Part shown: piece by piece, positions 24,448 through 32,349 of the stretch
Layout of the letters: each line of letters opens with the position of its first letter
How positions within the stretch are numbered: position 1 is the first letter of the stretch
NCBI RefSeq assembly: GCF_018613675.1
Contig: NZ_JAGGPQ010000016.1
Span: forward strand, 62,001 to 126,000
Origin: Arthrobacter sp. ISL-85
Lineage (GTDB): Bacteria > Actinomycetota > Actinomycetes > Actinomycetales > Micrococcaceae
DNA: 64,000 nt
Reading direction: 5' to 3'
Position numbers and translations under genes: made by a program
Notes under the pieces: generated by a model
What the model saw: the letters and a program-made list of their open reading frames with translations, nothing else
What the model was told of the DNA's origin: nothing
The model's database searches: none

Positions 24448-25941
24448 GTGGACCAGAATGAAATGGATCAGAACCAGGCGCCAGTAATAGACGCGCTGGC
24501 GGAACACCAGAAGCTGGGGCGGTACGGTTTTACCCCGCCCGCGCACAGGCAGGGCCGGGTGGTGGACCCCCGCGTGCTGGAGGTGCTGGGCGAACAAAGC
24601 TTCAAGGCCGACGTCGTTGCCTCCTCGGGCCTGGACGACAGGAAGTCCTCCAACGGCTACCTGTCCAAGGCGGAAAAGCTGTTGGCGGCCGCTGTCGGGG
24701 CTGACCAGGCGTTCTTCTCCACCTGCGGCAGTTCACTCTCCATCAAGGCTGCCATCCTGGCCGTGACCCGGGGCGAAGGGGAACTCCTCATCAGCCGGGA
24801 CGCGCATAAGTCGGTCACGTCCGGCCTGGTGTTGTCGGGGCTGCAGCCGCGGTGGATCAAACCCCGCTGGGACAATGAGCTGAAGATGAGCCACCCGCCC
24901 GCGCCCGAGACAGTGGAGGAGATGTGGCAGCGCTACCCGGATGCGTCGGCGGCCCTGATCGTGAGCCCCACCCCGTACGGGACGTGCGCGGACCTGGAAG
25001 CCATCGTTGAAATCTGCCACAAGCGGGGCAAGCCGCTGATTGTGGACGAAGCGTGGGGCGCGCAACTGCCCTTCCACCCGGACACCCCCACCTGGGCCAT
25101 GTCTGCCGGCGCCGATATCTGCGTGGTCAGCGTCCACAAGATGGGCCTGGGGTTTGAACAAGGCTCCATCTTCCACCTGCAGGGAGGCCTGGTGGACCCG
25201 GTCCGCCTCAGCCAGTGCGCGGACGTCCTGTCCACCACCAGCGCCAACACCCTGATCTACGGGGCCATGGACGGCTGGCGGCGGCAAATGGTGCAGGAAG
25301 GCAAGGCCATGATCGACAAGGCCCTGGGCCTGGCGCGCCGCGTGCGCAAAGAGATCGAGGCCATTCCCGGCCTCCATGTCCTGGAGGATGAGCTGGTCCA
25401 TGCGGAGGCCTCCCATGACCTGGACATCCTGCACGTCCTGGTTGACGTCTCACAGCTGGGCATCAGCGGCTACCAGGCCACCGACTGGCTTCGCGGGAAC
25501 TGCCGCATCGACCTTGGTACCAACGACCACCGGCGCGTCGAGGCCGTAATGTCCGTGTCGGACGATGACGACACGGCGAAGCTGCTGCTGGACGGCCTGC
25601 GCGCGCTGGTTGATGCCGCGCCGTCCCTGCCCCGGCCGCCCGCCGTCGTGATCCCCGATGAGAAGGACCTCTTCCTGGAAACGGTGATGCTGCCCCGTGA
25701 TGCCTTCTTTGGGCCGGTGGAAGTGGTCCCGGTGGAGGAAGCGGCCGGCCGGATTGCCGCCGAGATGGCGACGCCCTATCCGCCCGGAGTGCCGCTGCTG
25801 CTGCCCGGCGAACGGATCAACCAGGCGGCCATCGACTACCTGCGCAGCGGCGTGGAGGCGGGCATGGTCCTGCCCGATCCTGCCGACCCGACCCTGAAGA
25901 CCATCCGGGTTGTCCGCGAAGAACACCACAAACAGCAGTAG
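24448..25941 (+). CDS. PLP-dependent Orn/Lys/Arg decarboxylase-like enzyme, copy 1
   Basis: 497 residues from a GTG start with AGGAGGT just upstream. Fold type I PLP enzyme of the Orn/Lys/Arg decarboxylase major-domain group: GFTPPAHRQG (family HTPxHxxG region), FSTCGSSLSIKAAILA, DEAWGAQLPFHP, and the PLP lysine Lys231 in VSVHKMGLGFEQG. The C-terminal part (about 400-490) with LPRDAFFGP and LPGERIN matches the decarboxylase C-terminal domain. It would release a diamine or similar amine from a basic amino acid. A close paralog is at 37062-38522. The specific substrate is not deducible; SpeA-like arginine decarboxylation is one possibility. Confidence 0.87.
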   Translation: MDQNEMDQNQAPVIDALAEHQKLGRYGFTPPAHRQGRVVDPRVLEVLGEQSFKADVVASSGLDDRKSSNGYLSKAEKLLAAAVGADQAFFSTCGSSLSIKAAILAVTRGEGELLISRDAHKSVTSGLVLSGLQPRWIKPRWDNELKMSHPPAPETVEEMWQRYPDASAALIVSPTPYGTCADLEAIVEICHKRGKPLIVDEAWGAQLPFHPDTPTWAMSAGADICVVSVHKMGLGFEQGSIFHLQGGLVDPVRLSQCADVLSTTSANTLIYGAMDGWRRQMVQEGKAMIDKALGLARRVRKEIEAIPGLHVLEDELVHAEASHDLDILHVLVDVSQLGISGYQATDWLRGNCRIDLGTNDHRRVEAVMSVSDDDDTAKLLLDGLRALVDAAPSLPRPPAVVIPDEKDLFLETVMLPRDAFFGPVEVVPVEEAAGRIAAEMATPYPPGVPLLLPGERINQAAIDYLRSGVEAGMVLPDPADPTLKTIRVVREEHHKQQ

Positions 25942-25978
25942 GAACCTGAAAACCGCAGTAAACAGCAAGGAATACAAC

Positions 25979-27760
25979 ATGTGTGGCATAGCCGGCGAAA
26001 TCGCATTCAATGGCAGGGCGGCGTCGGGGGAAGCAGTTCTGAAAATCATGGGGGCCATGACCTCCCGGGGACCGGACGGAAGGGGAAGCTGGAGCGGCGG
26101 CTGGGTTGCGTTGGGGCACCGGCGGCTGAGCATCATCGACCTCTCCGACGCAGGGTCCCAGCCCATGGAGGACGACGGTGGCCTCACCATCGCCTTCAAC
26201 GGCTGCATCTACAACTACCAGGAGCTGCGCCGGGAACTGGAGCCCGAGTTCCGCTTCCGGTCTACCAGTGACACCGAGGTGATCCTCAAGGCCTACCGGA
26301 AATGGGGTGGTGACTTTGTCCACCACCTGGCAGGCATGTTCGCGATCGCCATCTACGATCCGCAGCGGGAGGAAGTCCTCCTTGTCCGCGACCGGCTGGG
26401 CATCAAGCCGCTGTACGTTTCGCACCTGCCCGGGAAGATGCGCTTCGCGTCCACGCTGCCCGCGCTGGTTGCCTCCGGCGGGATCGACACCGGCATCGAC
26501 GAGGTGGCTCTGCACCACTACCTGAGCTGGCACTCGATCGTGCCGGCGCCGCACACCATCCTGCGCGGTGTCCGCAAGCTGCCGGCCGCCACCATCCGCA
26601 CCGTCCGCGCTGACGGGACGTGGCATGACCGCGAGTACTGGCGGCCGGAGTACACCCGGAAGCCAGAGCACGCGGGCTGGTCCGCTGCCGACTGGCAGGA
26701 CGCCGTGCGGGATTCCTTGCGGACAGCAGTACGACGCCGGATGGTGGCCGATGTGCCGGTAGGTGTCCTTTTGTCCGGGGGACTGGATTCCAGCCTCCTG
26801 GTTGCCCTGCTCGCGGAAGAGGGCCAGCACGGACTGTCCACGTTCAGCATCGGGTTCGACGACGGTGCCGGCGGTGACGCCGGGAACGAGTTCGAGTACT
26901 CGGACCTGGTGGCACGCGAATTCGGTACCCGGCACGAACGGCTGCACGTTTCCACCGCTGATTTTGCGCCCTCGATCGGGGACGCGCTCGAGGCCATGTC
27001 GGAGCCCATGGCCAGCCACGACGTCACCGCTTTCCACCTGCTCTCCGACACGGTGTCCCGGCATCTGAAGGTGGTGCAGTGCGGGCAGGGCGCGGACGAG
27101 GTGTTCGGCGGCTACGGCTACCACCAGCCCCTGGCCGGTGTGCCGCGCGAACAGGCCCTGGCTGCCTTTACTGCCTCTTTCGTTGACCACAGCCACGAGG
27201 AACTCCTGAGGATCCTGGAACCGGAGTGGTACGCCGGTTCCGATGTCAGCGGCAGGGTCCTGGCCAGCCACTTGGCGGCTCCGGGCGCGGAAACCGCGTT
27301 GGACGCTGTCCTCCGCCTCGACACCCACCTGCTCATGGTGGACGATCCGGTAAAGCGGCTGGACAACATGAGCATGGCCTGGGGGCTTGAGGCCCGGGTG
27401 CCGTTCCTGGACCACGAACTGGTGGAACTGGCGGCCTCGTGCCCGCCGGAACTCAAGGCAACGCAGGGCGGCAAGGGAATCCTGAAAGACCTGGGCCGGC
27501 AGCTGCTGCCGGCGGCCGTGATCGACAGGCCCAAAGGGTATTTCCCCGTCCCGGCCCTGCGGCACCTGGAGGAACCGTTCATCACCATGGTCACCGACGC
27601 CCTCCACGCCCCCGAGGCCAAACAACGCGGCTTGTTCCGCCCGTCCTACATCGACAGGCTCCTGGAGGATCCCAACAGCCAGCGCACACCGGTGAAAAGC
27701 AACGTCCTGTGGCAGTTCGCGCTGCTGGAAATGTGGCTGCAGCGCCACGGTGTGGGGTAG
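25979..27760 (+). CDS. AsnB-type amidotransferase resembling N-acetylglutaminylglutamine amidotransferase
   Basis: 593 residues. Cys2 (MCGIAGE) opens the class II glutaminase domain (about 2-210); the synthetase domain has the PP-loop LLSGGLDSS and GQGADEVFGGYGYHQ. The blocks SEPMASHDVTAFHLLSD, DDPVKRLDNMSMAWGLEAR and RPKGYFPVPALRHLEE match the family that amidates N-acetylglutaminylglutamine in osmoprotectant clusters, rather than housekeeping AsnB. The usual partner, a GNAT/ATP-grasp dipeptide synthetase, is absent; a GCS2 ligase stands nearby instead. AAGGA precedes the ATG at 7 nt. The assignment to this family is from memory of its sequences; the actual substrate is unknown. Confidence 0.85.
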   Translation: MCGIAGEIAFNGRAASGEAVLKIMGAMTSRGPDGRGSWSGGWVALGHRRLSIIDLSDAGSQPMEDDGGLTIAFNGCIYNYQELRRELEPEFRFRSTSDTEVILKAYRKWGGDFVHHLAGMFAIAIYDPQREEVLLVRDRLGIKPLYVSHLPGKMRFASTLPALVASGGIDTGIDEVALHHYLSWHSIVPAPHTILRGVRKLPAATIRTVRADGTWHDREYWRPEYTRKPEHAGWSAADWQDAVRDSLRTAVRRRMVADVPVGVLLSGGLDSSLLVALLAEEGQHGLSTFSIGFDDGAGGDAGNEFEYSDLVAREFGTRHERLHVSTADFAPSIGDALEAMSEPMASHDVTAFHLLSDTVSRHLKVVQCGQGADEVFGGYGYHQPLAGVPREQALAAFTASFVDHSHEELLRILEPEWYAGSDVSGRVLASHLAAPGAETALDAVLRLDTHLLMVDDPVKRLDNMSMAWGLEARVPFLDHELVELAASCPPELKATQGGKGILKDLGRQLLPAAVIDRPKGYFPVPALRHLEEPFITMVTDALHAPEAKQRGLFRPSYIDRLLEDPNSQRTPVKSNVLWQFALLEMWLQRHGVG

Positions 27761-27763
27761 GGC

Positions 27764-29161
27764 ATGGCAGTAGCGTCCGGCGCAGGCCGGGACGTGCCGG
27801 CGGATCTGCGCCAGGCCGTCCACGGCGACTTTCCTGCCGCCGTGGACCAACTCTCGGCGCTGGTCAGGATCCCCGCCATGGCCTGGGACTCCTTCGACCC
27901 CTCGCAGCTGGACCAGGCCGCGCTGCAGGTGGCGGAGTTGCTCCGCGGTGCCGGCCTGGCCGACGTCGACATCCTGCAGGCGCCGCGGCCGGAGGGCACC
28001 CCCGGTGCACCTGCCGTGGTGGGACGCCGGCACGCAGCACAGGGCAAACCCACCATCCTGCTGTACGCGCACTATGACGTCCAGCCCGCTGGCCAGCTGG
28101 AACTTTGGGAGAGCCCGCCGTTCGAAGCGGTGGAGCGCGGCGGCCGGCTGTGGGGCAGGGGAGTGGCGGACAACAAGGCCGGGGTGCTGCTGCACGTGGC
28201 CGCCGTCCGCAATGCGCTCCGGGTCCTGGACGGCCGTCTGGGCGTGGGGATCACTGTGTTCGTCGACGGCGAGGAGGAGGCGGGCTCGCCGTCACTGCCC
28301 CAGCTGCTGCAGCAGCACGCCGACCTGCTGCGGGCGGATGTGCTGGTGGTGGCCGACTCGGGGAACTGGAAGGTGGGCGTGCCGGCCCTGACCACCAGCC
28401 TCCGCGGGCTGATCCTGGGAACCATCGAGGTGCGGGTGCTGGAGCACGCCCTGCACTCCGGGACGTACGGCGGTCCACTGGTGGATGCGGTGGCCGCGCT
28501 GTCCCGCCTCATCGCGTCCTTCCACCACGACGACGGCAGCGTGGCGGTGGAGGGCCTGCTGGCTGTGGAGGAGCCCGGCCCGCCGTTGTCCGAGGCTGAA
28601 TTCCGGGCTGATTCGCGTGTCCGCCCTGGGGTGCCCCTTGCCGGCACGGGATCCTTGACGTCCAGGCTGTGGACCAAACCGGCGATGGCCATCATCGGGA
28701 TCGATGCGCCTTCCGTGGCACTGTCCTCCGACACGTTGCAGCCGGCGGCCCGGGCCAGGTTCAGCCTCAGCCTGGCGCCGGCATCCGACACGGCGGCGGC
28801 CATGGAGGCGGTCCGCCGGCATGTGGAGACGCATGTGCCTTTCGGGGCGGAGGTGGTGTTCACCCCCGGTGGCCGGACCCAGGGGTTTGCCGGGGATGCA
28901 CACTCCCGTTCATCGGAGCTGATGCTGGCCGCCATGGGTGACGTGTGGGGTGTTCCGGCTGTCTCGATGGGCGTGGGCGGCTCGATCCCCGCCGTGAACA
29001 TTCTGAACAAGCTGTTCCCGGAGGCGGAAATCCTGGTCACCGGCGCCGAGGACCCTGACTCCCGGGCCCATGGGGCCAACGAGTCCATCCACCTGGGCGA
29101 TTTCGAAAACGCGATCCTGGCCGAGGCTGTGCTGCTGGCCCGCCTCAACGCCGCGGACTAA
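27764..29161 (+). CDS. M20-family metallodipeptidase
   Basis: 465 residues, starting 3 bp after the amidotransferase stop, so cotranscribed. Two-zinc M20 signature: YAHYDVQP (His), GRGVADNKAG (bridging Asp), DGEEEAGSPS (catalytic Glu and zinc Glu), a later Asp in VADSGNWK and the terminal His of HGANESIHL. A dimerisation/lid domain is inserted at about 210-350. Related enzymes (CNDP/PepV group) split dipeptides. In NAGGN-type clusters a peptidase also accompanies the amidotransferase, though of another family, so a role in turnover of the cluster's product is plausible. Confidence 0.9.
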   Translation: MAVASGAGRDVPADLRQAVHGDFPAAVDQLSALVRIPAMAWDSFDPSQLDQAALQVAELLRGAGLADVDILQAPRPEGTPGAPAVVGRRHAAQGKPTILLYAHYDVQPAGQLELWESPPFEAVERGGRLWGRGVADNKAGVLLHVAAVRNALRVLDGRLGVGITVFVDGEEEAGSPSLPQLLQQHADLLRADVLVVADSGNWKVGVPALTTSLRGLILGTIEVRVLEHALHSGTYGGPLVDAVAALSRLIASFHHDDGSVAVEGLLAVEEPGPPLSEAEFRADSRVRPGVPLAGTGSLTSRLWTKPAMAIIGIDAPSVALSSDTLQPAARARFSLSLAPASDTAAAMEAVRRHVETHVPFGAEVVFTPGGRTQGFAGDAHSRSSELMLAAMGDVWGVPAVSMGVGGSIPAVNILNKLFPEAEILVTGAEDPDSRAHGANESIHLGDFENAILAEAVLLARLNAAD

Positions 29162-29178
29162 CCGCCAAAGGTGGCCCG

Positions 29179-30084
29179 TCAGCGGCGCGGTGCGTCCCGC
29201 CGTCGTGCGGCGAACGCGAACAGGGAGGTGGTGGCCACGGTGGCCAGGTACCCGGCGATCACAATCAGCGAGATACCGGCCCAGAAGTAGTTGGTGGTGC
29301 TGGTTTCCTGCCATGGGCTGGGCGCAATCCGGATCAGGGAATAGACCGCCACCCCGGCGGAGCCCAGCCCAATCAGCACCGGAAGCGTGAGCCAGATCCG
29401 TGCCGAGCCGGGGTGTTCGCCGAACCCGTCCCACTCGTTCCACGACCCGCGCCGGAGGATCAGCCAGCCGGCCGGAATCATGAAGGCGCCCACCAGCAGG
29501 AACGCGGCCACCACGTCCGCCGGGCGGTGCCACTGGTTGATCAGGGTGGATACCCCGGAGGCGATGGCGAAGGAGCCCCCGATGAAGCCGGCCATCGGGC
29601 GCCAGCGCGGGGACGCCATCAGGAACACGGCCGCCGCGGCAGAGGCCGCCAGCGTGGTGTGGCCGGAGGGAAGCGAATTCAGCTCCAGGGTCAGCACGCC
29701 TTTGTCCGGGCGCGGCGGCAGCAGGTCCTTCAGCACCTGCGTTGCCACGTTCGCGCCGATGCACGCCGCCACGGCAATCCCGGCTTCCGCCCAATGCCGA
29801 CGGATCACGGTAACGAACAGGACCACGACGGCGGCCATCACCAGTGAAATGGTGGGCAGCCAATCGAGGAACTGGGTGGCGGCCTTGCCGGCCGGCCCGT
29901 GGATCTCCACTGCTTCCGCCAGCGCGGACTCGTCGATGAACTGGCCCGTGGTGGTCTGGACGAAGAAGTAGTAGGTGGCAACCAGTCCCGCGATGCACCC
30001 CACCGTGGACAGCACAAACAGGAACGCCGAGCCCGGGGCAGGCCGTGCGGGAGTCCTGGTGGAGAGTTGCCGTGAAGAAGTCAT
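29179..30084 (-). CDS. PAP2-superfamily membrane phosphatase
   Basis: 301 residues with at least six membrane segments. The three phosphatase signatures are in order: KDLLPPRPDKG, SLPSGHTT and the STLINQWHRPADVVAAF block with catalytic His. Such enzymes dephosphorylate lipid or isoprenoid diphosphates outside the cytoplasm. I start at ATG 30084; a GTG at 30102 would add six residues and neither has a clear ribosome binding site. It runs tail to tail with the M20 gene and lies 36 bp after the MFS gene on its own strand. Confidence 0.88.
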   Translation of the reverse strand: MTSSRQLSTRTPARPAPGSAFLFVLSTVGCIAGLVATYYFFVQTTTGQFIDESALAEAVEIHGPAGKAATQFLDWLPTISLVMAAVVVLFVTVIRRHWAEAGIAVAACIGANVATQVLKDLLPPRPDKGVLTLELNSLPSGHTTLAASAAAAVFLMASPRWRPMAGFIGGSFAIASGVSTLINQWHRPADVVAAFLLVGAFMIPAGWLILRRGSWNEWDGFGEHPGSARIWLTLPVLIGLGSAGVAVYSLIRIAPSPWQETSTTNYFWAGISLIVIAGYLATVATTSLFAFAARRRDAPRR

Positions 30085-30120
30085 CGCGGTTAAGGGTGAC
30101 ACAAAAAGCTGGAAGGCCGC

Positions 30121-31305
30121 TCAGGCGGCGGGTTTGACCGGGTCCAGCCGGGGGACGGCCGCGGTTGCCACCAGCAGCGCCAGCGCACCGAGCCCGAACG
30201 GCAGGGCCGTGGCCGTGGCGATGGCGCCCACCAGCAGGGGTCCGCCGGCATCGCCCAGTTCCCGCCCCAGCTCTGCCGAGCCCATGGTCCGGCCCATCCG
30301 CTCCGGCGGCGTGGTGTCCGCCAGGTGCGCGAAGCCAAGCGGGGTAGCCACGCCGATGCCCGTCCCGGTAAGTGCGGCCGCAACGAAAATGGTGACCACT
30401 CCCGGGGCGGCCGCCACCAGCCCAACGCCCGCGGCAATCAGGAGCAGGCCCGTCGTCGTGCCCTTGTTGTCGGTGACGGCATGCCGGTCCCGCAGCCTGC
30501 CGATCCACGGCTGGGTGAGCACCGAGCCGAGGGCCACCACGCTGACCGCGGCAGTGCCGGCGAAGGCGTCCAGGCCGTGGCGGGTGGCCAGCGCCGGAAG
30601 GAATCCGACGGCGGCACCCAGCGCGCCCGTGGACGCGGCGAGCACCAGCGTGGGGACCAGGAAACGGCGCTCGCCCACCTGCCGGGCCAGGTCCAGCAGC
30701 GTGTACCGCTTCCGCGGCAACGGCGCCAGGCGCGGCACGGACAGCAGCACCCATACGGCCGTGGCCGCCGCCAGCGCTGACAACATGCCGAACAGCAGGG
30801 GGAAACCACCGGCCAGGATCAAACCGGCGCCCAGCGGCGGACCAACGATGTAGCCCAGGCTCTTCCAGGAGCCGTACCGGCCAAAGTAGGTGCCCGCCTT
30901 TCCGCCCCGGGCCATCCTTGCCACCATGGCGGACGACGACGGCGAGAAGGCCGAGGCTGCGGCCCCCTGTCCCAGCCGGGCCAGGGCAAGAATGAGCGGG
31001 TTGGCAGCGCCGAGGCCGATCAACGACAGTGCTGCGAAGGCGAGCAGTCCGCCGACGATGACGGGCTTGGCGCCAACGCGGTCGCTGAGGGCGCCGAAGA
31101 CCGGCTTGAGGAACACCTCGGCCACATCGTAGAGGGCCAGCAGGATGCCGAGGTTCAGCAGGGTCAAGCCGATGTTTTGGCTCTGCGAGCCCAGTCCGGC
31201 CGCGATGCTGTGGGCGCCGAACGCCGTGACGAACCCCGCCGCGTACAGCGGTGCCGTTGACGAGCGGGCAGGCTGCCTGCCGGGCAGGGATCCGTCGGAG
31301 CTCAT
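30121..31305 (-). CDS. MFS transporter (drug-efflux type)
   Basis: 394 residues, twelve predicted segments. GALSDRVGAKPVIVGG is the loop 2-3 motif of MFS drug antiporters, and LGQGAAASAFSPSSSAMVAR recalls their fourth and fifth segments. It is divergent from an ABC-2 exporter operon. TAAAGT (minus strand, 31313-31318) lies 7 nt before the ATG, so a leaderless transcript is likely, and a palindrome in the promoter suggests joint control with the ABC genes. Confidence 0.87.
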   Translation of the reverse strand: MSSDGSLPGRQPARSSTAPLYAAGFVTAFGAHSIAAGLGSQSQNIGLTLLNLGILLALYDVAEVFLKPVFGALSDRVGAKPVIVGGLLAFAALSLIGLGAANPLILALARLGQGAAASAFSPSSSAMVARMARGGKAGTYFGRYGSWKSLGYIVGPPLGAGLILAGGFPLLFGMLSALAAATAVWVLLSVPRLAPLPRKRYTLLDLARQVGERRFLVPTLVLAASTGALGAAVGFLPALATRHGLDAFAGTAAVSVVALGSVLTQPWIGRLRDRHAVTDNKGTTTGLLLIAAGVGLVAAAPGVVTIFVAAALTGTGIGVATPLGFAHLADTTPPERMGRTMGSAELGRELGDAGGPLLVGAIATATALPFGLGALALLVATAAVPRLDPVKPAA

Positions 31306-31312
31306 AATGGGG

Positions 31313-31352
31313 ACTTTAGTACCTTCACAAACTTGTGAAAACTTCGAAGACT
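31313..31352. promoter_or_regulatory. Back-to-back leaderless promoters with central operator palindrome
   Basis: A perfect 7-2-7 palindrome TTCACAA-AC-TTGTGAA occupies 31324-31339. For the ABC operon, its left arm serves as -35 (TTCACA 31324-31329), with a 17-bp spacer to -10 AAGACT (31347-31352), 6 nt from the ATG. For the MFS gene the -10 is TAAAGT (minus strand, 31313-31318), 7 nt from its ATG. One bound dimer would cover both promoters. The MarR/GbsR-like protein encoded third in the ABC operon is the obvious candidate. Confidence 0.65.
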
Positions 31353-31358
31353 TAGGCC

Positions 31359-32348
31359 ATGAACACCGTTGTCCAAACAGTGGGGCTGCACAAACATTTC
31401 GGCCACGTCAGGGCCCTCGACGGGTTGGACCTGGAAGTCCAGCGCGGGGAAATCCACGGGTTCCTGGGCCCGAACGGCGCTGGAAAGTCCACCACCCTGC
31501 GGGTCCTCCTGGGCCTCGCCCGGGCCACCTCCGGTTCCGCAACTGTTCTCGGGTACGAGCCCTGGACCCAGGCCGTGGAACTGCACGGCCGGCTTGCCTA
31601 CGTACCCGGCGACGTCCGGCTCTGGCCCAACCTCTCCGGCGGCGAAACCATCGACCTGCTCTCGCGGCTGCGCGGCGGTACGGCGGACAGTGCGGCCTAC
31701 CGCCGCCGGAAGAACCACCTGTGCCAGGTCTTCGACTTCGACCCGGCGAAAAAGGGGCGTGCGTACTCCAAGGGCAACCGGCAAAAAGTCGCCCTGATCG
31801 CAGCCCTCGCCACCGAGGCTGAGCTCTACCTGCTGGACGAGCCCACCAGCGGCCTTGACCCGCTCATGGAGGAGGTGTTCCGCCGGGAGTTGCTCGCCGC
31901 CGTCGGCCGCGGCGCCACCGTGCTCCTTTCCAGCCACATCCTCTCGGAAGTGGAGGTGCTGTGCCACCGCGTGAGCATCATCCGCGCGGGCAGGATTGTC
32001 GACGGCGGCACGCTCGACTCCCTGCGGCACCTCACCAGGTCGGAAGTATCGTTCGCTGCAGACGGTTTGGACGCGCAGGCCCTGGCCCGGCTGGGTGCCG
32101 TGCATGACCTGACGCTCGACGCCGGGCGGGTGAGGTTCACCGCCGATTCGGACCGGATCGCAGAGGTACTTCCGGCCCTGGGGACACTGGGCGTGCAGGG
32201 CCTGACGATCGTCCCGCCGTCGCTGGAGGAGCTGTTCCTCCGGCATTATGGGGACACCTCCCTTGGCGCCGAAACCCGGGCCGACACGCCGGCCGACGGC
32301 AACCACGGCTCCCGGCGGCACCTGCTCGGCGCAAGGGGGCGGAGCTGA
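31359..32348 (+). CDS. ABC-2 type exporter ATP-binding protein
   Basis: 329 residues. Walker A GPNGAGKST, Walker B LYLLDEPTSGLDP and switch LSSHILSEVE are clear. The signature is the degenerate SKGNRQKV rather than LSGGQ, as often seen in this exporter subgroup. A C-terminal regulatory segment (about 215-310) follows. The permease gene starts 1 bp after the stop. Members of this group export antibiotics or lipids; no substrate can be assigned. Confidence 0.9.
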   Translation: MNTVVQTVGLHKHFGHVRALDGLDLEVQRGEIHGFLGPNGAGKSTTLRVLLGLARATSGSATVLGYEPWTQAVELHGRLAYVPGDVRLWPNLSGGETIDLLSRLRGGTADSAAYRRRKNHLCQVFDFDPAKKGRAYSKGNRQKVALIAALATEAELYLLDEPTSGLDPLMEEVFRRELLAAVGRGATVLLSSHILSEVEVLCHRVSIIRAGRIVDGGTLDSLRHLTRSEVSFAADGLDAQALARLGAVHDLTLDAGRVRFTADSDRIAEVLPALGTLGVQGLTIVPPSLEELFLRHYGDTSLGAETRADTPADGNHGSRRHLLGARGRS

Positions 32349-32349
32349 C

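Noticed and set aside
25817-28195. 792-residue open frame on the minus strand
   Set aside because: It is antisense to the PLP, amidotransferase and dipeptidase genes, has low-complexity His/Gln/Gly/Arg composition and no family motif; long antisense frames are expected at this GC content.
28910-30754. 614-residue open frame on the minus strand
   Set aside because: Out-of-frame shadow of the PAP2 and MFS genes, which have clear motifs in their own frames.
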